Positions 46,801 through 57,061 of a stretch of DNA of 64,000 nucleotides are shown piece by piece; within the stretch, counting starts at the first letter, position 1; each line of letters begins with the position of its first letter. The notes beneath the pieces were generated by a model that was given only the letters and a program-made list of their open reading frames with translations, was not told where the DNA came from and did no database searches. A program made the translations under genes and the position numbers. This stretch comes from Alphaproteobacteria bacterium. GTDB taxonomy: Bacteria > Pseudomonadota > Alphaproteobacteria > Ferrovibrionales > Ferrovibrionaceae. The stretch is from contig CANJGB010000002.1 of NCBI GenBank assembly GCA_947473805.1, forward strand, positions 1 to 64,000, in the 5' to 3' direction.

Positions 46801-48315
46801 ATGGGCGTTTCCTGGCCGGTTCTTTCACTCGTCACGTTCCTGCCGCTGGTCGGCGTGGCGCTTATTCTCATGACCCCGTCCGGCTCGCCCACCGCGGCGC
46901 GCAGCATCCGCTGGATCGCGCTGTGGACGACGCTGGTCACTTTTGTGGTCAGTCTGGTCCTGTGGATCAGGTTCGACACCGGCACGGCCGACTTCCAGTT
47001 CGTCGAGAAGGCGGCCTGGCTGGGCGGCAACATCAACTACCACATGGGCGTCGACGGCATTTCGATGCTGTTCGTCATCCTGACCACCTTCCTGATGCCG
47101 CTGTGCATCCTGGCCAGCTGGCAGGCAATCGATACCCGCGTCCGCGAGTACATGATCGCCTTCCTGGTCATGGAAACGCTGATGATCGGCGTGTTCTGCG
47201 CGCTCGATCTGGTGCTGTTCTACCTGTTCTTCGAGGCCGGCCTGATCCCGATGTTCCTGATCATCGGCGTCTGGGGCGGCAAGCGGCGCATCTACGCGAC
47301 GTTCAAGTTCTTCCTCTACACGCTGCTGGGCAGCGTGCTGATGCTGCTGGCGCTGCTGTACATGTATTTCCAGGCCGGCACGTCCGACATTCCGACGCTC
47401 ATGAACGCCAAGTTCGACCCTTCGGCGCAGAAGTGGCTGTGGCTTGCCTTCGCGGCCTCGTTCGCGGTCAAGGTGCCGATGTGGCCGGTGCATACCTGGC
47501 TGCCTGATGCCCACGTCGAGGCGCCGACGGCGGGCTCTGTCATCCTCGCCGGCGTGCTGCTGAAGATGGGCGGCTACGGTTTCCTCCGGTTCTCGATCCC
47601 GATGTTCCCGGATGCCAGCCTCTATTTCACGCCATTGATCTACACGCTCAGCGTCGTGGCAATCATCTACGCCTCCCTCGTCGCCCTGATGCAGGAGGAC
47701 ATGAAGAAGCTGATCGCCTATTCGTCCGTCGCGCATATGGGCTTCGTCACCATCGGGGCGTTCACGATGAACCAGCAGGGCATCCAGGGCTCGATCTTCC
47801 AGATGCTCAGCCATGGCGTGGTCTCTGGTGCGCTGTTCCTGTGCGTCGGCGTGGTTTACGACCGCCTGCATACGCGCGAGATCGCCCGCTATGGCGGCCT
47901 GGCCAGCAACATGCCGAAATACGCCGTGGTGTTCCTGCTGTTCACCATGGCCAATGTCGGCCTGCCGGGAACGTCGGGCTTCGTCGGTGAAATGCTGATC
48001 CTGGTAGGGGCGTTCCAGTCCAACACCTGGGTAGCGCTGCTGGCCACCACCGGCGTCATTCTCAGCGCCGCCTATGCGCTGTGGCTGTACCGCAAGGTAA
48101 TCTTCGGCTCCCTGACCAAGGAAGACCTCAAGGCGCTGCTCGACCTCAGCCCGCGCGAAAAGCTGATCTTCGCGCCGCTCGTCGTCGCCACGCTGGTCAT
48201 GGGTGTCTGGCCGACGCCGTTCTTCAATGTGATGGATGCGTCGGTGCAGGCGCTGATCAAGAACCACCAGGCGGCGATTGCCGCCGGCCGCGCCGTCGCG
48301 GCGCTGGCGCATTAG
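46801..48315 (+). CDS. nuoM: NADH-quinone oxidoreductase subunit M
   Basis: 504 residues. Antiporter-like subunit with LVFMETLMIG-type TM5 ([20 protein letters not shown], pumping Glu), [40 protein letters not shown] and [23 protein letters not shown] 46801, two bases after the nuoL stop. Confidence 0.98.
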   Translation: MGVSWPVLSLVTFLPLVGVALILMTPSGSPTAARSIRWIALWTTLVTFVVSLVLWIRFDTGTADFQFVEKAAWLGGNINYHMGVDGISMLFVILTTFLMPLCILASWQAIDTRVREYMIAFLVMETLMIGVFCALDLVLFYLFFEAGLIPMFLIIGVWGGKRRIYATFKFFLYTLLGSVLMLLALLYMYFQAGTSDIPTLMNAKFDPSAQKWLWLAFAASFAVKVPMWPVHTWLPDAHVEAPTAGSVILAGVLLKMGGYGFLRFSIPMFPDASLYFTPLIYTLSVVAIIYASLVALMQEDMKKLIAYSSVAHMGFVTIGAFTMNQQGIQGSIFQMLSHGVVSGALFLCVGVVYDRLHTREIARYGGLASNMPKYAVVFLLFTMANVGLPGTSGFVGEMLILVGAFQSNTWVALLATTGVILSAAYALWLYRKVIFGSLTKEDLKALLDLSPREKLIFAPLVVATLVMGVWPTPFFNVMDASVQALIKNHQAAIAAGRAVAALAH

Positions 48316-48325
48316 GGGACCGGAC

Positions 48326-49771
48326 ATGTTCGTCGCCAAGGATCTCGCGCCGCTCGTCCCTGAGCTGTTCGTCGCCGTCTCGGCGATGGTGCTGCTGCTG
48401 TATGGCGTGTTTGCCAAGGGAAATCCGACCCGCACGGTGGTCTGGGCCTCGGTCCTGGTCCTCGTCGTTGCGCTGGTGCTGGTCTGGCAGGTTCCCGCCG
48501 GCCGCCAGGCGGTGCTGTCAGGCATGTTTGTCACCGACAGTTTCACCGCGGTGATGAAGTCGCTGGTGCTGATCGGCAGCGCCGTGTCGCTGGTCCTCTC
48601 GGTCGGATTCATCCGGCAGGAGGAAATGGAGCGGTTCGAGTTCCCGGTCCTGCTGCTGCTCGCCACCGTCGGCATGATGATGATGGTGTCCGCCAACGAC
48701 CTCATCTCTCTGTATGTCGGCCTGGAACTGCAGAGTCTGGCGCTCTACGTCGTTGCCGCCTTCCGGCGCGATTCCGAACGTTCGACCGAGGCAGGCCTGA
48801 AATATTTCGTCCTCGGCGCGCTGTCGTCTGGGATGCTGCTGTACGGCGCCTCGTTGATCTACGGCTTCGCCGGCAGCACCAACTTCACCGACCTTGCCAA
48901 GCTGTTCGCTGGTGGGCACGGGCACGTTTCGGTCGGCCTGGTCGTCGGCATCGTGTTCCTCGCCGCCGGCCTGGCGTTCAAGGTCTCGGCCGTGCCGTTC
49001 CACATGTGGACGCCGGACGTCTACGAGGGCGCGCCAACAGCCGTCACGGCGTTCTTCGCCTCGGCGCCCAAGGTCGCCGCCATGGCCCTGTTCGTGCGTG
49101 CGATCATCAGCCCGTTTGGCGCACTGGTTGCGGAGTGGCAGCAGATCATCATTCTGCTGGCCGGTGCCTCCATGCTGCTCGGCGCCTTCGCGGCGATCTG
49201 GCAGAAGAACATCAAGCGCCTGATGGCCTATTCGTCCATCGGCCATGTCGGCTTTGCGCTGGTCGGCCTTGCGGCGGGAACGTCCGAGGGTGTCCGTGGC
49301 GTGGTGGTCTATATGGCCGTCTACCTTGCCATGACGCTCGGCACGTTTGCCTGCATCCTGGCGATGCGGCAGAAGAACGGCCTGGTCGAGGGGATCGACG
49401 ATCTCGCCGGCCTCGCCCGCACGCAGCCGGGCATGGCCTTCGCGCTCGCGGTGTTCATGTTCTCGCTGGCGGGTGTGCCGCCGCTGGCCGGCTTCTTCGG
49501 CAAGTTCTACGTCTTCATGGCCGCGATCAATGCCAAGCTCTATGTGCTGTCGGTGATCGGCGTCCTGTCCAGTGTGGTCGGCGCGTTCTATTACCTGCGC
49601 ATCGTCAAGATCATGTACTTCGACGCGCCGGGCGAGCCGTTCCTGCATCCGATGCCGCGCGAACTGGGCGTGGTGGCCGCGGTGGCCAGCCTGTTCACGC
49701 TGCTCTTCGTGGTTTTCCCGATGCCGATCCTGAACGGCGCGGCGATGGCTGCCAAGGCGCTGTTCCCCTGA
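48326..49771 (+). CDS. nuoN: NADH-quinone oxidoreductase subunit N
   Basis: 481 residues, the third antiporter-like subunit. [60 protein letters not shown] and [20 protein letters not shown] are diagnostic. Last nuo gene; the transcript most likely continues into birA 4 bp downstream. Confidence 0.98.
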   Translation: MFVAKDLAPLVPELFVAVSAMVLLLYGVFAKGNPTRTVVWASVLVLVVALVLVWQVPAGRQAVLSGMFVTDSFTAVMKSLVLIGSAVSLVLSVGFIRQEEMERFEFPVLLLLATVGMMMMVSANDLISLYVGLELQSLALYVVAAFRRDSERSTEAGLKYFVLGALSSGMLLYGASLIYGFAGSTNFTDLAKLFAGGHGHVSVGLVVGIVFLAAGLAFKVSAVPFHMWTPDVYEGAPTAVTAFFASAPKVAAMALFVRAIISPFGALVAEWQQIIILLAGASMLLGAFAAIWQKNIKRLMAYSSIGHVGFALVGLAAGTSEGVRGVVVYMAVYLAMTLGTFACILAMRQKNGLVEGIDDLAGLARTQPGMAFALAVFMFSLAGVPPLAGFFGKFYVFMAAINAKLYVLSVIGVLSSVVGAFYYLRIVKIMYFDAPGEPFLHPMPRELGVVAAVASLFTLLFVVFPMPILNGAAMAAKALFP

Positions 49772-49775
49772 TCCT

Positions 49776-50519
49776 TTGACCCTGCCTCCCGGCTATCGTC
49801 ACAGGCGTTTCGCCGAAATCGGCAGCACCAACCAGGCTGCTGCCGAGGCGGGGCAGGCGGGCGAGCCCGAACTGCTGGTCATCACTGCCGGTGTGCAGAC
49901 TGCCGGCCGCGGTCGTCGTGGGCGCGACTGGGTGTCGCCGGTCGGCAATCTCTATTCCTCGGTCCTGCTGCGCCCCGATGTGTCCCCCGCCGTGGGAGCG
50001 CAGCTGTCTTTCGTTGCCGCGCTTGCGGTCTCAGACCTCGTCGCGGAGGCCATTCCCGGCGCGCCGGTCGTCGCCTGCAAGTGGCCGAATGACGTGCTGG
50101 TCAACGGCGCCAAGATCGCCGGCATCCTGCTGGAATCGCAGACCGACGCTGCGGGCCACCTGGCCTGGCTCGTGATCGGCGCCGGTATCAATGTGGTCAG
50201 CCATCCGCCGAACACCGCCTATGCTGCCACATCGCTGGCCGCCTGCGGGGCAAGCGTCGCGGCGGAGGACTGCCTTGCGCTGTACCTGGCGCGGCTGGAT
50301 CATTGGCGGCAGGTCTGGATGGGGCAGGGCTTCGCGCCCGTCCGCGCCGCCTGGCTGGCCCGGGCGTGGCGGCTGGGCGAGGTGATTACGGCGCGGCTCG
50401 GCGAGAAGTCGCTGGGCGGCATCTTCGAGGGGCTCGACGATGCCGGCGCGCTGCTGCTTGCCGGTCATGATGGCCGGCGCCATGTGATAGCCGCCGGCGA
50501 AGTCTTCGCCCCGGCCTGA
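49776..50519 (+). CDS. birA: Biotin--[acetyl-CoA-carboxylase] ligase (catalytic domain only)
   Basis: 247 residues. TAGRGRRGRDWVSPVGNLYS is the biotinyl-AMP loop, and KWPNDVLVNGAKIAGILLES is the catalytic Lys region. No N-terminal HTH, so it is a monofunctional ligase without repressor activity. It biotinylates carboxylase carrier protein. The TTG start at 49776 is the only early start and has a weak SD; probably coupled to nuoN translation. Confidence 0.95.
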   Translation: MTLPPGYRHRRFAEIGSTNQAAAEAGQAGEPELLVITAGVQTAGRGRRGRDWVSPVGNLYSSVLLRPDVSPAVGAQLSFVAALAVSDLVAEAIPGAPVVACKWPNDVLVNGAKIAGILLESQTDAAGHLAWLVIGAGINVVSHPPNTAYAATSLAACGASVAAEDCLALYLARLDHWRQVWMGQGFAPVRAAWLARAWRLGEVITARLGEKSLGGIFEGLDDAGALLLAGHDGRRHVIAAGEVFAPA

Positions 50520-50536
50520 AGGGCAGGAGAGGGAAC

Positions 50537-51301
50537 ATGCTGCTCGCCATCAATGCCAATAACACGAACACCAAGTTCGCCGTGTTCGACGGCGCGAAGA
50601 TCGTCGGCGAATGGCGCAGCCAGACGGTCGCCGCCCGCACGTCTGACGAATACGCGGTGTGGCTGACCCATCTGATGGCCCTCAAGGGCGTCAAACCGGC
50701 GGATATCAATGGGGTGCTGATTGCCTCGGTCGTGCCGCAGGCAAACTTCAACCTGCGCCTGCTCAGCACTGGCCATTTCGGACAGGAGCCGCTGATCGTC
50801 GGCGACCCGTCCTGCAAGCTGGGCATCGAGATCAAGGCCGAGCCGCCGGTCGGCGCCGACCGCCTGGCCAATACGGTCGGCGGTCACCTGAAATATCCCG
50901 GCGCGCTGGTCGTTGTCGATTTCGGCACCGCCACCACGTTCGACGTCAAGGACGAGCAGGGCAATTATTGCGGCGGCGTCATTGCGCCGGGCATCAACCT
51001 CAGCCTGGAGGCCCTGCATGCCGCCACCGCCATGCTGCCGCGCATCGCGCTGGAGCCGACCAAGACCGTTATCGGCACGAATACGCTGGCGTGCATGCAG
51101 TCCGGGGTCTATTGGGGCTATATTGGCCTGATAGAGGGCATCGTTGCCCGCATCAAGGTCGAATGGGGCCGTCCGATGACGGTGATCGCCACCGGCGGCC
51201 TGGCCCCGGTATTTCACGGCGTCACCACTGTTATTGAGGCGCTGGAACCCGATATCACCATGATGGGCCTGCTTGAAATCTGGCGCCGGAACAGGGGCTA
51301 A
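50537..51301 (+). CDS. coaX: Type III pantothenate kinase
   Basis: 254 residues, ASKHA fold. MLLAINANNTNTKFAVFDGA (phosphate 1), GADRLANTVGG, VVVDFGTATTFDVKDEQGNY (phosphate 2) and GGVIAPGINLSLEALH. It makes 4'-phosphopantothenate, the first committed step of CoA synthesis. SD AGGAGAGGGA. Between birA and rnj as in many alphaproteobacteria. Confidence 0.96.
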   Translation: MLLAINANNTNTKFAVFDGAKIVGEWRSQTVAARTSDEYAVWLTHLMALKGVKPADINGVLIASVVPQANFNLRLLSTGHFGQEPLIVGDPSCKLGIEIKAEPPVGADRLANTVGGHLKYPGALVVVDFGTATTFDVKDEQGNYCGGVIAPGINLSLEALHAATAMLPRIALEPTKTVIGTNTLACMQSGVYWGYIGLIEGIVARIKVEWGRPMTVIATGGLAPVFHGVTTVIEALEPDITMMGLLEIWRRNRG

Positions 51302-51305
51302 ACGC

Positions 51306-53009
51306 TTGGCAAGAATTCCACGGGACGGCCTCACCTACCTCTCGCTCGGCGGCGCCGGCGAGATCGGTATGAACCTCAGCCTGTACGGGCACGAGGGGAA
51401 ATGGCTGATGGTCGACCTGGGCATGACCTTCGCCGACGAAACTCAACCCGGCATCGACATCCTGGTGCCCGACCCGGCCTGGATCGCCGACCGCGCCGAA
51501 GACCTGATCGCGCTCGTCGTGACCCACGCGCACGAAGACCATCTGGGCGCCATCGCCTATCTGTGGGAGCAGTTGCGCTGCCCGGTCTACGCCACTCCCT
51601 TCGCCGCTACTGTCCTTCGCCGCAAGCTGGAGGAATGGCACCTGCTGGAAGAGGTGCCGCTGCACATCTACCACCCCGGTGACCGCTTCACGCTGGGACC
51701 GTTCGACATCGAGGCGATCCCGCTGACGCACTCGATCCCGGAAATGCAGGCGCTGGCGATCCGCACCAAGGTCGGCATGGTGCTGCATACCGGCGACTGG
51801 AAGCTGGACCCCGATCCCGTCGTCGGCATGGTCAGTGACGAGGCGGCGCTGCGCCGCATCGGCGACGAGGGCGTGCTGGCGATGGTGTGCGATTCCACCA
51901 ACGTCTTCAAATACGGCGAGAGCGGGTCCGAGGCGCTGGTACGCGACGAGCTGATCCAGATCTGCAAGGAGCGCAAGAAGCGCATCGCCATCACCACCTT
52001 CGCCTCCAACATCGCCCGCATCCAGACTGTGTCGGCAGTGGCGAAGGCAACGGGCCGCGACCTGTGCCTGGTCGGACGCTCGCTGTGGAACATGGCCAAT
52101 GCGGCGCGCGACAACGGCTACCTGAAGGACGTGCCGGAATTCCGCACCGAATACGATTTCGGCTATCTCCCGCCCGAGCGCACGCTGCTGATGTGCACCG
52201 GCTGCCAGGGCGAGCCGCGCGGCGCCATGGCGCGCATCGCCAGTGGCACCCATCCCCAGGTCGAACTCTCGCGCGGCGACACGGTGATCTTTTCGTCGCG
52301 CATGATCCCTGGCAATGAACGCACCATCGGCAAGCTGCAGAACGACCTGACGCTGGCCGGTGTCGATGTCATCACCGAGAAGGACGGCTTTGTCCACGTG
52401 TCGGGCCATCCGGCGCGTGACGAACTGGCGCGCATGTATTCGCTGGTCCGTCCGCGCATCAGCGTGCCGGTGCACGGCGAGGCGCGCCACATTGCCGAGC
52501 ATGCGAAACTGGCCAAGAGCCTGCAGGTGCCCTATGCCATCGAGGTGCAGAACGGCGACCTGATCCTGCTGGAGCCCAGGGGCGCGCGCCTGCTCGAGAA
52601 AGTGCCGGCCGGACGCCTGGCGGTCGACCAAGGCAATGGCGACTTGCTGCTGCTGCAGGGCGAGGTCATGCAGTCGCGCCGCCGGATGACCCATAACGGC
52701 GCCGTGTTCGTCAGCCTGGTTCTCGACGCCCGCGGTGGTTTTGCGGCGGAGCCGGCGGTGACCCTGCTGGGTGTGGCCGATGACGAGAAGGGTGAACTGG
52801 CGGCCGATATCGCCGACGCCATTGCCGAGGCGTTCGAGCGTCCCAAGGGCAAGCTGAGCGAGGATGAGGTGGCAGTTGAAACGGCCCGCAAGGCCACCCG
52901 CCGCGTCGTCAAGGATTATTGCGGGCGGCGTCCGCCTGTGGAAGTACATATAGCGCGAACGGCCACCGCAGCCGCCCGCGTACGACCCGGAAAGGTAAGC
53001 GTGCCATGA
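51306..53009 (+). CDS. rnj: Ribonuclease J
   Basis: 567 residues, a metallo-beta-lactamase/beta-CASP nuclease. VTHAHEDHLGAIAYL is the zinc motif, HTGDWKLDPDP and CDSTNVFKYGESGSE follow, the beta-CASP domain includes CTGCQGEPRGAMARIA, and VPVHGEARHIAEHAKLA is the late His motif. A C-terminal RNase J domain closes it. It handles 16S/23S 5' maturation and mRNA decay in alphaproteobacteria. TTG start with AGGGG upstream (LARIPRDGLTYLSLGGAG); the longer frame enters coaX. Ends ATGA with the next gene. Confidence 0.95.
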   Translation: MARIPRDGLTYLSLGGAGEIGMNLSLYGHEGKWLMVDLGMTFADETQPGIDILVPDPAWIADRAEDLIALVVTHAHEDHLGAIAYLWEQLRCPVYATPFAATVLRRKLEEWHLLEEVPLHIYHPGDRFTLGPFDIEAIPLTHSIPEMQALAIRTKVGMVLHTGDWKLDPDPVVGMVSDEAALRRIGDEGVLAMVCDSTNVFKYGESGSEALVRDELIQICKERKKRIAITTFASNIARIQTVSAVAKATGRDLCLVGRSLWNMANAARDNGYLKDVPEFRTEYDFGYLPPERTLLMCTGCQGEPRGAMARIASGTHPQVELSRGDTVIFSSRMIPGNERTIGKLQNDLTLAGVDVITEKDGFVHVSGHPARDELARMYSLVRPRISVPVHGEARHIAEHAKLAKSLQVPYAIEVQNGDLILLEPRGARLLEKVPAGRLAVDQGNGDLLLLQGEVMQSRRRMTHNGAVFVSLVLDARGGFAAEPAVTLLGVADDEKGELAADIADAIAEAFERPKGKLSEDEVAVETARKATRRVVKDYCGRRPPVEVHIARTATAAARVRPGKVSVP

Positions 53010-53410
53010 TCGGAAAACTGAACCACATCGCCATCGCCGTGCCCGATTTGCAGGCGGCGTCGGCCCTGTACCGCGACACGCTGGGCGCGAAGGTTTCCGC
53101 CCCGGTCGAGCAGCCCGAACACGGTGTCTACACGGTGTTCGTCGAACTGCCGAATACCAAGATCGAACTGATCCACCCGCTGGGCGAAAAGTCGCCGATC
53201 GCCAATTTTCTTGCCCGCAACACCAGCGGCGGCGTCCATCACATCTGCTACGAAGTGGACGACATCCTGGCCGCTCGCGACCAGCTCAAGGCCAAGGGCG
53301 CCCGGGTGCTGGGCGATGGCGAACCGCGCATCGGTGCCCATGGCAAGCCGGTGCTGTTCCTGAATCCCAAGGATTTCACCGGCACGCTGGTCGAGATCGA
53401 GCAGAAATAG
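53006..53410 (+). CDS. mce: Methylmalonyl-CoA epimerase (VOC/glyoxalase superfamily)
   Basis: 134 residues. KLNHIAIAVPDLQAASALYR with metal-ligand His7, VFVELPNTKIELIHPLGEKS (Glu) and GGVHHICYEVDDI, and the closing LVEIEQ Glu, match methylmalonyl-CoA epimerases. It interconverts the R and S forms in propionyl-CoA metabolism; the reverse, polymer-precursor use is also possible. Start in ATGA with rnj. The rnj-mce-DUF1467 order is common in alphaproteobacteria. Confidence 0.92.
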   Translation: MIGKLNHIAIAVPDLQAASALYRDTLGAKVSAPVEQPEHGVYTVFVELPNTKIELIHPLGEKSPIANFLARNTSGGVHHICYEVDDILAARDQLKAKGARVLGDGEPRIGAHGKPVLFLNPKDFTGTLVEIEQK

Positions 53411-53423
53411 GGGATCAGTCGCC

Positions 53424-53681
53424 GTGACCTGGTACTCCGGCGTCATCGCGTTCGTCATCATCTGGTGGATGGTGCTGTTCATGGTCCTGCCGTTCGGCGT
53501 GCGGACGGCGGCGGAGGAGCATGTGGAACTGGTGCCGGGCAGCGCTCCGTCGGCACCCACGCGTCCCCGGCTATTGCTGAAGTTCGGGGTGACGACCGGC
53601 ATTTCGGTCGTTCTGTTCGCCGTGTTTTGGGTCGTCGCCCACTACGATCTGCTGAATTTCCGCAACTATCTCAACAGCTAA
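53424..53681 (+). CDS. DUF1467 family membrane protein
   Basis: 85 residues. Two membrane helices (VIAFVIIWWMVLFMVLPFGV and TGISVVLFAVFWVVAHYDLL) are separated by a polar loop with the RTAAEEHVELVPGSAPSAP pattern of DUF1467. GTG start. Function unknown; always seen beside mce and proS in alphaproteobacteria. Probably the last gene of the nuo-to-DUF1467 transcript. Confidence 0.92.
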   Translation: MTWYSGVIAFVIIWWMVLFMVLPFGVRTAAEEHVELVPGSAPSAPTRPRLLLKFGVTTGISVVLFAVFWVVAHYDLLNFRNYLNS

Positions 53682-53714
53682 GGCCGTAGCGGCATTTTTG
53701 CCACTATATGGGCC

Positions 53715-53745
53715 AAAAAAAGCAAGGCTCATATTCGGGCCTTGC
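53715..53745 (-). terminator. Minus-strand rho-independent terminator
   Basis: Stem GCAAGGC (53722-53728)/GCCTTGC (53739-53745) with a 10-base loop. On the minus strand it is followed by seven T (A-run 53715-53721 on the plus strand). No annotated minus-strand gene ends here. Confidence 0.7.
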
Positions 53746-53835
53746 CATGGTGCATTGCAGCATTATTATCTAACCTACGCAGCGCGCGATTTATTCGCCG
53801 TCTGCTACGCCTGATGGCGTTTCCTCCCAAGACTT

Positions 53836-53867
53836 GGGCCGCCACGCAAGTGCGGCCCCTTTTTTTT
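53836..53867 (+). terminator. Plus-strand rho-independent terminator with GNRA loop
   Basis: GGGCCG-C-CAC pairs with GTG-CGGCCC around a GCAA tetraloop (one bulged C), followed by eight T at 53860-53867. It probably ends the DUF1467 transcript or a small RNA. A competing hairpin CCCAA/TTGGG (53827-53838) shares its left arm. Confidence 0.85.
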
Positions 53868-53997
53868 AGTGCGGCGATTTATATCGGAATTCCTTATTTC
53901 AGTCATCAGGAAAGTTCCGTGATTCGTCCGATGCAGGTCAATTATTTCGTGCGGTTCCGAAACACACTATTAATCGGTCGCGATTAGGTTTCGAGCT

Positions 53998-54426
53998 ATG
54001 CATTTGTTACGCATTGTTCTCATTACGATCCTCCCAGGGACGGTTTTGGCGCAAGATCGCGTCGTGACCGTGCTGCCGCTCGGCGCCAACGACACCACGA
54101 TCACCATCGACCGGCAGGATTGCGCCCGACTCGTCACGTCCAACGTGCCCAGTGCCGATTACAAACCGGGCGTCGATGTGAATGGCCGGCCCGTTGTGCC
54201 GGCGGACCTGCCGAGCAACGGCGCCAGCCTGCCGGAATCCTTCCTGATCGACATCAAGCGCGCCGGCGCATTGCCGGCGGGGCTCGGCGGCTCGGACCTC
54301 TATGTCGGCCGCGTCTCGGTCGATCCGCTGAGCGGCAAGGTCGAACTGAACGGCCGCCCGCTGCCCAACAGCGTCGAAACAGTCCTCGCGGCGGAGTGCG
54401 CCCGCCTTACGCGGCCCGGCGGCTGA
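53998..54426 (+). CDS. Hypothetical exported protein
   Basis: 142 residues. A signal peptide MHLLRIVLITILPGTVLAQD with predicted cleavage after VLA precedes a small soluble domain (VVTVLPLGANDTTITIDRQD) containing two Cys (DCARLV and AAECARL) that could form a disulfide. I do not recognise a family. The ATG is preceded only by GGTTTCGAGCT, a weak SD. It lies between the gene-poor region and proS and reads toward proS with a 68-bp gap. Confidence 0.75.
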   Translation: MHLLRIVLITILPGTVLAQDRVVTVLPLGANDTTITIDRQDCARLVTSNVPSADYKPGVDVNGRPVVPADLPSNGASLPESFLIDIKRAGALPAGLGGSDLYVGRVSVDPLSGKVELNGRPLPNSVETVLAAECARLTRPGG

Positions 54427-54494
54427 CCGGCCGCATTGCCTAAGGTGCGGGCTTTGCCTAAAAGGGGCCGTGTTTTTCCCCCAAAGGTAGATCC

Positions 54495-55811
54495 ATGCGG
54501 CTCAGCGCTTATTTCCTGCCGGTGCTCAAGGAGAATCCCTCCGAGGCACAGATCGTCAGCCACCGGCTGATGCTGCGCGCCGGCATGGTGCGCCAGTCCG
54601 CCGCCGGCATCTATTCGTGGCTTCCTCTGGGACTGCGCGTCCTGCGCAACATCGAGCGCGTGGTGCGCGAGGAGCAGGACCGGGCCGGCGCCCAGGAAAT
54701 CCTGATGCCGACGATCCAGGCCGCCGACCTGTGGCGCGAAAGCGGCCGCTATGACGACTACGGCAAGGAGATGCTGCGCATCAAGGACCGGCACGACCGC
54801 GACATCCTGTTCGGGCCGACGGCGGAGGAGGTGGTCACCGACATCTTCCGCAACAATGTGAAGTCGTACCGCGACCTGCCGAAGAATCTGTACAACATCC
54901 AGTGGAAGTTCCGCGACGAGGTGCGCCCGCGCTTCGGCGTGATGCGCGGGCGCGAGTTCCTGATGAAGGACGCCTATTCCTTCGACATCGACAAGGCATC
55001 GGCGCGCCGCTCGTACAACCGCATGTTCGTGGCCTATCTGCGCACCTTCGCGCGGCTGGGCCTGCAGGCGGTGCCGATGGCGGCCGATACCGGCCCGATT
55101 GGCGGCGACCTCAGCCACGAGTTCATCATCCTGGCCGACACGGGCGAAAGCGCCGTGTTCTGTCACCGTGACCTGATCGAACGGGACGTGCTGGCGGATA
55201 GCGTGGACTATGCCGGCGACCTGCAGCCGGTCGTGGACCGCTGGACCAGCCTGTATGCAGCGACCGACGAGAAGCACGATGCCGCGGCCTTCGACGCGAT
55301 CCCCGAGGACCGCCGCATCGCGGCGCGCGGTATCGAGGTCGGCCACATCTTCTATTTCGGGACCAAATATTCCGCCAAGATGGGCGCGCAGGTTGCGGGC
55401 CCCGGCGGCGAAAGCGTGACGGTAGAAATGGGCTCGTATGGCATCGGCGTGTCGCGCCTGGCCGGCGCCATCATCGAGGCCAGCCACGACGATGCCGGCA
55501 TCATCTGGCCCGACAGCGTTGCCCCGTTCAAGGTGGGCCTGATCAACCTGAAGTCTGGCGACGCCGACTGCGACCGCGTCTGCGCCGAACTTTACGGCAA
55601 GCTGAACACCGCCGGTGTCGAGACGCTGTACGACGACCGCGACGAGCGGGCAGGGGCCAAGTTCGCCACCATGGACCTGATCGGCCTGCCCTGGCAGTTG
55701 ACCGTCGGCCCGCGCGGCGCCAAGGCCGGCACGGTAGAGCTGAAGCATCGCCGCACCGGCGAGAAGCACGAACTGTCGGCGGACGCGGCGCTGGCGAAAG
55801 TCGCCGGCTAG
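54495..55811 (+). CDS. proS: Prolyl-tRNA synthetase (short, editing-domain-less type)
   Basis: 438 residues. Class II motifs: [20 protein letters not shown] (motif 1 region), [20 protein letters not shown] (motif 2) and [18 protein letters not shown] (motif 3), then a C-terminal anticodon-binding domain ([20 protein letters not shown]). The insertion editing domain between motifs 2 and 3 is absent, as is usual for alphaproteobacterial ProRS, so Ala-tRNA-Pro editing needs a trans factor. The stop overlaps the next start by one base. Confidence 0.97.
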   Translation: MRLSAYFLPVLKENPSEAQIVSHRLMLRAGMVRQSAAGIYSWLPLGLRVLRNIERVVREEQDRAGAQEILMPTIQAADLWRESGRYDDYGKEMLRIKDRHDRDILFGPTAEEVVTDIFRNNVKSYRDLPKNLYNIQWKFRDEVRPRFGVMRGREFLMKDAYSFDIDKASARRSYNRMFVAYLRTFARLGLQAVPMAADTGPIGGDLSHEFIILADTGESAVFCHRDLIERDVLADSVDYAGDLQPVVDRWTSLYAATDEKHDAAAFDAIPEDRRIAARGIEVGHIFYFGTKYSAKMGAQVAGPGGESVTVEMGSYGIGVSRLAGAIIEASHDDAGIIWPDSVAPFKVGLINLKSGDADCDRVCAELYGKLNTAGVETLYDDRDERAGAKFATMDLIGLPWQLTVGPRGAKAGTVELKHRRTGEKHELSADAALAKVAG

Positions 55812-57061
55812 TGGCCTTCGCCCCGTTCGAGTGGATGCTGGCGGCGCGTTACCTGCGCGCGCGCCGGGCCGAGGGTTTCATCTCGGTCATCGCGGCCTTT
55901 TCGCTGCTCGGTATCGGGCTGGGTGTGGCCACGCTGATCATCGTCATGTCGGTGATGAACGGCTTCCGTGCCGAACTGCTGGGCCGCATCATTGGTCTGA
56001 ACGGGCATCTCAGCGTGCAGGGGCCGCAGGGCCAGCCGCTCAGCGATTTCGACGCTGTTGCCCAGCGGCTGCGCGCGATTCCCGGCGTGGTCAGCGTCGC
56101 GCCGACCGTCGAGGGCCAGGTCATGGCCACGGCGAACAATGTGGCCGCCGGCGCGCAGGTACGCGGCATTCGCCCTGAAGACCTCGCGGCCGACAGCCTC
56201 GTTGCGAAAAGCCTGGTTGGCGGCAGCATGGCCGATTTTGCGGGCGACGATGCCGTCATCATGGGGGGGCGCCTGGCCACGCGGCTTGGCCTCAATACCG
56301 GTGACAGCATCACGCTGATCTCGCCGCAGACGACCTCGACGCCCTTTGGCGGCGTACCCCGGACGAAATCGTACCGCGTCGCCGGCCTGTTCGACGTCGG
56401 CATGTTTGAATACGACTCAACCTTCATCTTCATGCCGCTTGATGCGGCGCAGGTCTATTTCCGCCTGCCGAATGCGGCGACCGGCATCGAGGTCAAGCTG
56501 AATGCTGCCGAGAACGCGCCGCAGATGCGCGCGGCGATCTTCGGCCTCTATGGCAACGGCGTGCGCATCTACGACTGGCAGCAGGCCAATGCGCAGTTCT
56601 TCAACGCTATCCAGGTCGAACGCAACGTGATGTTCCTGATCCTGACGCTGATCATCGTGGTGGCGGCGTTCAACATCATCTCGTCGCTGATCATGCTGGT
56701 GAAGGACAAGGGGCGCGACATCGCCATCCTGCGCACCATGGGCGCCACGCGCGGTGCCATCATGCGCATCTTCGTCATCGCCGGCGCCAGCATCGGTGTG
56801 CTGGGCACGCTCTTCGGCTTCCTGCTGGGCCTCGGCTTCGTCGCGAACATCGAGACCATCCGCCAGTTCCTGGAGCGCATCTCGGGCACCAAACTGTTCG
56901 CCGCCGAGATCTACTTCCTGTCCAAGCTGCCGGCCAAGGTCGACCCGGTCGAGGTCGTCATCGTTGTCGGCATGTCGCTGGTGCTGTGCTTCCTCGCGAC
57001 GCTCTATCCGTCGTGGCGAGCCGCCCGGCTCGATCCGGTCGAGGCGCTGCGTTATGAGTGA
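55811..57061 (+). CDS. Lipoprotein-releasing system permease (LolC/LolE type)
   Basis: 416 residues. An N-terminal membrane helix ([20 protein letters not shown]), a large periplasmic MacB-like domain, then three C-terminal FtsX helices ([60 protein letters not shown]). With LolD it extracts lipoproteins from the inner membrane for LolA. Only one permease gene is here, so the transporter is probably a homodimer of a hybrid LolC/E subunit. GTG start directly coupled to proS; overlaps lolD by 8 bases. Confidence 0.95.
   Translation: MAFAPFEWMLAARYLRARRAEGFISVIAAFSLLGIGLGVATLIIVMSVMNGFRAELLGRIIGLNGHLSVQGPQGQPLSDFDAVAQRLRAIPGVVSVAPTVEGQVMATANNVAAGAQVRGIRPEDLAADSLVAKSLVGGSMADFAGDDAVIMGGRLATRLGLNTGDSITLISPQTTSTPFGGVPRTKSYRVAGLFDVGMFEYDSTFIFMPLDAAQVYFRLPNAATGIEVKLNAAENAPQMRAAIFGLYGNGVRIYDWQQANAQFFNAIQVERNVMFLILTLIIVVAAFNIISSLIMLVKDKGRDIAILRTMGATRGAIMRIFVIAGASIGVLGTLFGFLLGLGFVANIETIRQFLERISGTKLFAAEIYFLSKLPAKVDPVEVVIVVGMSLVLCFLATLYPSWRAARLDPVEALRYE

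Larger units (their letters stand above)
53682..53997. other. Gene-poor region with outward-facing terminators; candidate small RNA
   Basis: 316 bases with no conventional gene. A minus-strand terminator lies at 53715-53745 and a plus-strand terminator at 53836-53867. Between them are a 5-bp hairpin with TGAT loop (ACGCC/GGCGT, ending about 53820), CCTCCC, and CCCAA/TTGGG, which overlaps the left arm of the plus terminator. On the minus strand a 38-codon Arg-rich frame (GTG 53845 to stop 53729; MAAQVLGGNAIRRSRRRINR at its start) ends inside the minus terminator. A structured sRNA on one or both strands is plausible. Confidence 0.45.

Noticed and set aside
46825-48705. Long minus-strand open frame across nuoM/nuoN
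   Set aside because: Antisense shadow of two complete complex I subunits; composition is dominated by Arg, His, Gln and Asp with no domain.
53742-53987. 81-codon plus-strand frame in the gene-poor region
   Set aside because: It reads straight through a strong rho-independent terminator and has no SD.
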